Source of the DNA: an uncultured Chthonomonas sp.
Lineage (GTDB): Bacteria; Armatimonadota; Chthonomonadetes; Chthonomonadales; CAJBBX01
Length of the DNA stretch: 64,000 nt
NCBI GenBank assembly: GCA_903951425.1
Contig: CAJBBX010000157.1
Location: 59,990 to 123,989, forward strand
Direction of reading: 5' to 3'
The notes beneath the pieces were generated by a model. It saw only the letters and a list, made by a program, of their open reading frames with translations. It made no database searches and was not told the origin of the DNA. Positions 58,531 through 64,000 of the stretch are shown here, in pieces; the first letter of the stretch is position 1, and the number at the start of each line of letters is the position of its first letter. A program made the translations under genes and the position numbers.

Positions 58531-61500
58531 GTGGCCAGGCGCGCGGCACGGAAGAGAGGCCAGTTCTGCCTGGCGGTGGCGCTTACAGCGCTACTGCTCG
58601 GCTTCACACTGGTGACCGATCCCGTGCGCGCGGCCCAGAGCGCCTATTCCAAGACCGAGCATGGAGGCCGCGACAACAACGCCGACGGCACGACCGGCGC
58701 CAAGCGCGACCCGAACCAGCCGTCGGCGGGGTATACCATCGACGCGACCAAGTTTCCGGCCGGCGACTGCATCCACTGCCATGACCAGCACGCCTCGTAC
58801 AACGGCGTCGAGCACCCCGCCAACGCCCTGCTGGCCTTCCTGACGCCCACGAACTCCATGTGCGCCTCTTGCCACGACAAGCCGCACGGCGCGTCGTTCA
58901 ACCTCGGGGGGTTCGCGGGCTGGGCCGGAACGCAGCGAACCCTGGTCTACACGCAGAGCAAGCACGGGAGCCGTACGTCCGGCCTCCAGTGGGTAGCGGG
59001 CCAGTCCTACGCCGGCGTGCTGAACGTTCTGAACGGCAACCTTACCGCCGTCGCCCCGCCGCCCGGGCGGGACAAGGTGTGCGAGAAGGGTGACTGCCTC
59101 AACTGCCACAGCGCCCATGGCTACTACCCGGGCGTCGCCGCGGCGGCGCTGGCCTCGCCGGCGGAACAGACCGACGGGCTCCTCAAGTCGATGCTGACCC
59201 GCACCATGGGCTCTCAGACCGGCGCCTCACCAGCCGAGTCCAACGCCATGTGCAACTACTGCCACGACAACAACCAGATGTTCGGCTCCGGCGGCGACCA
59301 TGACCTGGCATCGAAGTCCTACTGGTATAAGGGCTCGACCGGTCCGTCGACAACCTACACGGGCTACAAGGCCACCGTGCATAACACCAGTGCGCTGGCC
59401 TCGAACCTCTATCCCGGCGGCTCCAGCTATGCTGCCCGGACCGGCGAGAAGGGCCTCTGCCTCAACTGCCACGATCCGCATGGCGGCGCTCCCGGCGGCA
59501 ACATCAATGGAGCTCCTGGATCAGCCGCAGCCGGCAACAAGATGCTCGTGGCGCCGATGATCGACCCGTCGACACCCGCCACCCGCAACGCCCTCTGCTT
59601 CCAGTGCCACAACACCATCGCCGGGACGGGCGCCCAGAAGTTCGTCGGTCAGGCCCAGTTCCAAGGCAGCAAGCACGGCAGCAGCACGAATGCGTACTGG
59701 GGCAGGACCACCGACGTCTACAACACCTCGGCCACGAGCTACAACGCCGCCACCGCAGCTTGGGGACCCAGGTCGGCCGGCGACTACGGCCTCTGCGTCA
59801 ACTGCCACAACCCGCACACGAAGACGGTCTCAGCCGTCAGCGTGAACGGCAGCACCACAGTGCCTAAGCTGCTGTTGGAGACGTACAACACGGGCAACTC
59901 AACGGGCAGTGGCAGCTACAGCGCCAACAACAACAAGCTCTGCTACAACTGCCACAACGAGGCGCGGCTGACCAGCGGCTCCACCTCGAGGTTCCCGCGG
60001 CATTCCCTGCATGTGAACAACGCCCGCGCCTTCTGCAATGACTGCCACAACCCGCACGGCTACAACCCCGCGCAGGTCATGGGCTCACCTCCCGCAGGCG
60101 CCCGCGGCATCTCCTTCAACACCTCGACGGTCACCGCATCGGGCCAGAACGTCACGATCAATGGAACGGCGACGAGGGGACCGGTCTGGTTCTACGGGGC
60201 GACGGTGTCTGGTAACGCGAACCGCGCCGGTTGCGCGCTCAGCTGCCACGGCGAGGACCACAACCCGCAGGAGTACACGCCGGGCGCTGCGCCAGCGCCG
60301 GTGAAGCTCATCACCCCCGAGCAGCCCTTGGCGGGGGCGAAGGTGCTGCGGGCGTTGCTGGTGGTCGAGCCGGGCGCTTCACTGCCCGCGCAGGTGCAAG
60401 TTGCGTTCGACGCACCGGCGAAGCGGTCCAAGTCTACGCCGGTTCAGGTGAACCCGGTCAATGCCGCGCCCTCACGAAGTGCGTCCGGTGGGCAGGAGTG
60501 TACGGTCGACATCCCGTTGCCCACTTGGACGGAGCGTTCCTCGCATGCGGTCTACATCAGGGCCAACGAGGGCCGCGACGCACCATGGAGCGGCACGATG
60601 GTGGGTGTGGCGCCTCAGGGCGGGCCGGTCGTCACCGTGGGGTACTACCTCGGCGACGCTGCGGGCCAACCGGCGCCGACGCCTGGTGGAACTCCCGCCG
60701 TGCCTGAGCATTCGACGGTCTACCTGCGGGTTCGCGGGCCCGGCGTGGCCTCCGGCCGTGTCTCCATCGATGCTCCGGGCGATCTGAACGACGTTGCCGA
60801 TGCGCCCCTGACCGCCCTGACGCCTGATGATGCTGTCATCGAGTGGACCGTCGGGAAGGCAGTAGATACAGCCGGCCGCGCCTCTGTTACCCTCAAGGGA
60901 GCGGATGGTCGAGTGACCGCACCGGCGGCCGGGGCCTATGTGTTCGTCGGCGATGGGCCTCGCCGGCAGTCGTACGTGGATCTCCTCTCGTCGCCGGAGA
61001 TCGTCAATGCTGATGCGCGGTCCAATGCCTCGGTCATGGCCCGCGTAACCGATGCCAACGGGCGGCCCCTGCCCGGCCGCGCCGTGGAGTTCCGCAGGAC
61101 GGCCGGCGGCGGCTCGCTGATGGCCCGCGCGCCAGTCACCGACGATCGGGGGCAGGCGGAGGCCGCCTACCTCGCCGGCGTTACGGCTGAGACCGCCACG
61201 TTTGAGGCGGTCGATAGGGCCACCGGCGCCAGGGGCTGGGGCTACGTGCGCCTTCGCCTGCAAAGCTCCATCGCGATTACGCTGCTGGACAGCGGCGCGC
61301 AGAATATGGCGCTGCCTGCCTCGGAGCGCCTCTCACTCACCCTGCAAGCCTTCCCGCGCCGTCTTCCCTGTGACGGTGTCAGTACGGCCAACCTGGTGGT
61401 GATGGTCACCGACGGCCGAGGGCTGCCGAAGCCAGGCGTCATGGTCAGCTTCGACACCGCTGGGGACAATGGGCGTGTGTTGGCATCGCATCCGGTCACC

Positions 61501-63741
61501 GATATCACCGGCCGCGCAGACGCCGTTTATGTCGCCGGGCGACGTCCCGGCGACGCCACCATCGTGGCCAAGGATGCCATGACCGGCGCGTCCGCCACGA
61601 CGACCATCACGCTCAACAGCAGCGGAGCGGCTAAGGTCACGCTCGACGCCGCGCCGACCGTACTGCCCGCCGACGGCCGCAGCATGTCGCAGGTTGTCGT
61701 ACGGGTCAAGGACCTGGCCGGCCAGCCTGTTGCCGGCGCAGACGTCATTCTTAGCACCCAGAGCGGCTACGGCACGCTTGCCACCCGTGAGGCCACAACC
61801 GACGCAGTCGGGGAGGTCCTGACGGTCTTCGCGGCCGGGCAGATGGCGGGCATCGATGCGGTTGTGGCAACGGTCGTTTCGCCCATTCCCGGCGATCCAG
61901 AGGACTCGTCTTCGTCCGTCTCCGGCCTGGCCCCTGGCAGGTTTGCCCCGGCCGGCGCGGGCGGAAGCCCGAGTGGCTCCCGTGGCGGCGCCGGCGGGGG
62001 AACGGGCGGCGGAGCAGGCGCTACGGCGGCCGGCGGCGGCGCCGTGGTTGCCGGCGGGTTCGGTTGGGACTTCAGCGAGGGCTCAGGCTCCTTCTTCGGC
62101 CTAAAGGACATCGGTCTGCCGACGCCGTTGGTGACCGTGCTGAACAACCTCTCCGTCGTCTATTCGCGCTGGGATGAGTTCCTGACCCTGAACTCCGCCG
62201 ACACCGGGAGCAAGTTCCGCCGGCTGTCCGCAGACACGTGGTCCATACGCTTCAAGCGCCCGTTGCGGCTGGGCATCGGTGGGTTAACGGTCTCGTACGA
62301 CATGGATAGCGGCGAGACCGCACAGTACGGGTGGCTCAGCCGGTACAGCCGTAGCCGCGCCACGGTCCGCAGCAGCAGCAGGTACCTCGACGTTGCGGCC
62401 ACTGTGACCGGCAATGATACAGATGGCGAGGACCTGCGTAGCGGCCTGACTATGCGGGGCCGCGCATCGGACACCTACCTCGGCGCCACGCTCCGCCCGC
62501 CGCACTGGCCAACCGTGACACTTTCGCACTACTCCACCCACCTGGATAGCACGTCGGGCGCCATGGGTTACAACGCGGGCATTAAGCGGACGAACCTATC
62601 GCTGTACCGCCAGTTTGGTCCGATCGGCCTCCAGTGGACGAGTAGCCAGACGACGCAGAACCAGGGCTACGGCACTGGCGTTCTGCGCAGCTCATTCCGC
62701 TACAGCAATGCCGGCCTGGTCCTCACGCGCGACATCCTGAAAGGGCTCAGTGTGGACCTGAGCCTCAACCGGACGGGCACCAGCACGGAGGGGGTAGCCG
62801 CCACGCGCGACACGACGCAGACCAACTCCAGCTTCCAGTTCAGGTTCACTCCGCTAGCGAACATGACCCTCAGCGGAGCTACGAACGGATCTGACGTGTC
62901 CGATTCGACCAATACCGCGGGCGCTTACTCGTCCTCCGACCAGTCGCTCGAGTTCGCATACCAACCGCTCGCATCGCTCGGGCTGTCGGCCGGCCTGCGC
63001 TCAGATGGGGCAAGCGTGGCGGGACAGCGCTCCAACCTCAGCGGCAGCCACTACGGCGCCAGCATGCGCCTGTCGCCGCGCGTCAACATAGGCTTCACCA
63101 AGACGCGTACGGCTGAGCCCGACCTCGGTCCGTCGGTGGGCTTCCAGTCTGACAACACGGCGGTCCAGTTGGTCCACACGCGTATTCTGCCGCTCACCGA
63201 CATGATTGTGGGTTGGTCCAAGATCCGTGGGGCATCGACGACCAACGACAGCGACATCGGCACATGGTCCGCCCGTTTCCTCTCGCAGGTTCGCTACGAC
63301 ATGCGGTTCTCGGCCGGGCTCTCGAACTCCACGGTGTCCGGCGCCAGCGACGGCATCGGGTTCGACCTCGATAGCCGAACGCGCGACATGGGGCTCACCT
63401 GGACGCCGAACCGCTGGACTCAGGCTGACTTCCTCATCACGGAGCTCACCCAGCTGGGCCAGGGGGCAACATCTACCAGCCGGCTGACGACCTTCCGGCT
63501 TTCGACCATGTTGAGTCGGCGGTCCTACGTCGTGTTTGAGGCGGCCGACAACGTCCTCGACCAGCAGTTGCTCGTGCCAACAAGCCTCGGCCAGAGCCTC
63601 CGCGGCAGCCGGTTCTCGCTACGCCTGAACTGCATCGCGGGGCTCGGCACCACGCTCTTCGGCCAGTATGAGCGCAGCCGCGATGACGCAAGTGCAAGCA
63701 GTATCAGCCGTTTCCGTATGGGAGTGTCGACAGGATTCTGA
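58531..63741 (+). CDS. Fused multiheme cytochrome, Ig-like and outer-membrane beta-barrel protein
   Basis: A 1736-residue exported protein, GTG start directly after the propeller gene's TAG. Signal peptide ~1-36. Residues 80-573 hold nine CxxCH motifs (first Cys at 80, 111, 189, 241, 310, 356, 422, 471, 502) plus a CALSCH (CxxxCH) at 568, several with the HNPHG tails of doubled-CXXCH cytochromes. Residues ~810-1118 are three bacterial Ig-like (Big_1/invasin-type) domains. A Gly/Ser-rich linker spans ~1128-1178. The last ~540 residues show alternating, aromatic-girdled strands ending in Phe (VSTGF), as for Bam-assembled outer-membrane barrels. Inferred role: electron transfer across the outer membrane from a single chain. 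No homologue of this exact architecture is known to me; porin and cytochrome are separate polypeptides in Mtr- and Pcc-type systems. Confidence 0.82.
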   Translation: MARRAARKRGQFCLAVALTALLLGFTLVTDPVRAAQSAYSKTEHGGRDNNADGTTGAKRDPNQPSAGYTIDATKFPAGDCIHCHDQHASYNGVEHPANALLAFLTPTNSMCASCHDKPHGASFNLGGFAGWAGTQRTLVYTQSKHGSRTSGLQWVAGQSYAGVLNVLNGNLTAVAPPPGRDKVCEKGDCLNCHSAHGYYPGVAAAALASPAEQTDGLLKSMLTRTMGSQTGASPAESNAMCNYCHDNNQMFGSGGDHDLASKSYWYKGSTGPSTTYTGYKATVHNTSALASNLYPGGSSYAARTGEKGLCLNCHDPHGGAPGGNINGAPGSAAAGNKMLVAPMIDPSTPATRNALCFQCHNTIAGTGAQKFVGQAQFQGSKHGSSTNAYWGRTTDVYNTSATSYNAATAAWGPRSAGDYGLCVNCHNPHTKTVSAVSVNGSTTVPKLLLETYNTGNSTGSGSYSANNNKLCYNCHNEARLTSGSTSRFPRHSLHVNNARAFCNDCHNPHGYNPAQVMGSPPAGARGISFNTSTVTASGQNVTINGTATRGPVWFYGATVSGNANRAGCALSCHGEDHNPQEYTPGAAPAPVKLITPEQPLAGAKVLRALLVVEPGASLPAQVQVAFDAPAKRSKSTPVQVNPVNAAPSRSASGGQECTVDIPLPTWTERSSHAVYIRANEGRDAPWSGTMVGVAPQGGPVVTVGYYLGDAAGQPAPTPGGTPAVPEHSTVYLRVRGPGVASGRVSIDAPGDLNDVADAPLTALTPDDAVIEWTVGKAVDTAGRASVTLKGADGRVTAPAAGAYVFVGDGPRRQSYVDLLSSPEIVNADARSNASVMARVTDANGRPLPGRAVEFRRTAGGGSLMARAPVTDDRGQAEAAYLAGVTAETATFEAVDRATGARGWGYVRLRLQSSIAITLLDSGAQNMALPASERLSLTLQAFPRRLPCDGVSTANLVVMVTDGRGLPKPGVMVSFDTAGDNGRVLASHPVTDITGRADAVYVAGRRPGDATIVAKDAMTGASATTTITLNSSGAAKVTLDAAPTVLPADGRSMSQVVVRVKDLAGQPVAGADVILSTQSGYGTLATREATTDAVGEVLTVFAAGQMAGIDAVVATVVSPIPGDPEDSSSSVSGLAPGRFAPAGAGGSPSGSRGGAGGGTGGGAGATAAGGGAVVAGGFGWDFSEGSGSFFGLKDIGLPTPLVTVLNNLSVVYSRWDEFLTLNSADTGSKFRRLSADTWSIRFKRPLRLGIGGLTVSYDMDSGETAQYGWLSRYSRSRATVRSSSRYLDVAATVTGNDTDGEDLRSGLTMRGRASDTYLGATLRPPHWPTVTLSHYSTHLDSTSGAMGYNAGIKRTNLSLYRQFGPIGLQWTSSQTTQNQGYGTGVLRSSFRYSNAGLVLTRDILKGLSVDLSLNRTGTSTEGVAATRDTTQTNSSFQFRFTPLANMTLSGATNGSDVSDSTNTAGAYSSSDQSLEFAYQPLASLGLSAGLRSDGASVAGQRSNLSGSHYGASMRLSPRVNIGFTKTRTAEPDLGPSVGFQSDNTAVQLVHTRILPLTDMIVGWSKIRGASTTNDSDIGTWSARFLSQVRYDMRFSAGLSNSTVSGASDGIGFDLDSRTRDMGLTWTPNRWTQADFLITELTQLGQGATSTSRLTTFRLSTMLSRRSYVVFEAADNVLDQQLLVPTSLGQSLRGSRFSLRLNCIAGLGTTLFGQYERSRDDASASSISRFRMGVSTGF

Positions 63742-63747
63742 CGTCAG

Positions 63748-63785
63748 GGCGCCGCTTCGACCCCGCATCCAAGCTGGGCGGCGCC
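63748..63785 (+). terminator. Hairpin after the fused cytochrome gene
   Basis: GGCGCCGC (63748-63755) and GCGGCGCC (63778-63785) form an 8-bp stem with a 22-base loop, 6 bp after the stop. It may terminate the operon or only attenuate it before the next gene. Confidence 0.4.
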
Positions 63786-63804
63786 GGAAGGGGGTATGTG
63801 CTCC

Positions 63805-64000
63805 ATGAGTTTATTGGGCAAAGTACTACTCGGGCTATATATAGCCTCTCGCACACTCGGCGGCGGCACGGGTCAGGTGCGGACCACCGAGGGATACTAC
63901 GTCCGCGACCGAGCTATGGAGCAGGCTGCCGTCCGCCTGGCCATCCTGCCGTTCGACAACCTCAGCGACGACACGCAGGCTGACCGCAAGGTGTTGGGCA
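63805..64000 (+). CDS. Start of an exported protein, cut by the window end
   Basis: About 65 residues are visible: MSLLGKVLLGLYIASRT..., with a weak hydrophobic leader, then VRLAILPFDNLSDDTQADRKVLG. LAILPFDNLS is the opening of TolB/FlgO/CsgG-like or TPR-regulator proteins, so an N-terminal beta-alpha fold of that kind is likely. GGAAGG is 13 bases upstream of ATG 63805; an in-frame ATG at 63796 is closer to it. It follows the fused cytochrome gene by 63 bp and may be an accessory of the same system. Confidence 0.55.
   Translation, partial: MSLLGKVLLGLYIASRTLGGGTGQVRTTEGYYVRDRAMEQAAVRLAILPFDNLSDDTQADRKVLG

Noticed and set aside
1..64000. CRISPR arrays, IS elements, tRNA or rRNA genes
   Set aside because: No regularly spaced short repeats, transposase motifs, or cloverleaf or rRNA signatures were recognised by reading; a covariance-model scan would be needed to be certain for tRNAs.

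Overview
The window is GC-rich, densely coded bacterial chromosome. The best guess is an Armatimonadota-like organism, or another deeply branching diderm. The evidence is a prepilin-like protein with a C-terminal H-X9-DG motif, many secreted glycosidases and Gfo/Idh/MocA oxidoreductases, outer-membrane beta-barrels, a PilB-like ATPase with an excisionase-type HTH, and frequent GTG starts. No phage, IS element, CRISPR array, tRNA or rRNA was seen.

Layout. 1-4.8 kb: an SDR gene overlapped by a pectate-lyase-fold gene, a divergent GntR/LacI-type repressor with a clear sigma70 promoter, a small membrane protein and a prepilin. 4.9-7.1 kb: a LmeA/DUF2993-like protein, then lgt, lspA and a DksA/TraR-like gene in one tight minus-strand operon. 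7.3-17.7 kb: GH38 mannosidase, UroD-family protein, oxidoreductase, anchored binding-protein-like protein, outer-membrane barrel and DUF4091 protein. 17.8-20.4 kb: the conserved rpmH-rnpA-yidD-yidC-khpB cluster. 20.5-32 kb: hotdog thioesterase, family B DNA polymerase, a pyrK-nitrilase-pyrD operon, GH29 fucosidase, divergent PilB-like ATPase, Fpg/Nei glycosylase and gpmI. 32-51.4 kb: carbohydrate-type operons, a diheme HzsA-related protein, a MacB-type permease and a small toxin-antitoxin locus whose toxin frame is interrupted.

51.6-64 kb is the most interesting part. A NarL-type histidine kinase and response regulator are followed by two tandemly duplicated hexaheme c-type cytochromes, a WSPDG-type beta-propeller, and a 1736-residue protein. 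That protein joins, in one chain, about ten heme-binding motifs, bacterial Ig-like domains, a glycine-rich linker and a C-terminal outer-membrane beta-barrel ending in Phe. Both cytochrome promoters carry two identically spaced TAGG-N8-CCTA dyads where an activator would sit. The inferred picture is a regulated trans-outer-membrane electron conduit in which porin and multiheme cytochrome are fused, fed by small periplasmic hexaheme carriers.

Elsewhere the theme is degradation of plant or mucin-like glycans: several secreted glycosidases are each paired with cytoplasmic or Tat-exported dehydrogenases and isomerases. Functions are family-level assignments from reading motifs; no database search was possible.
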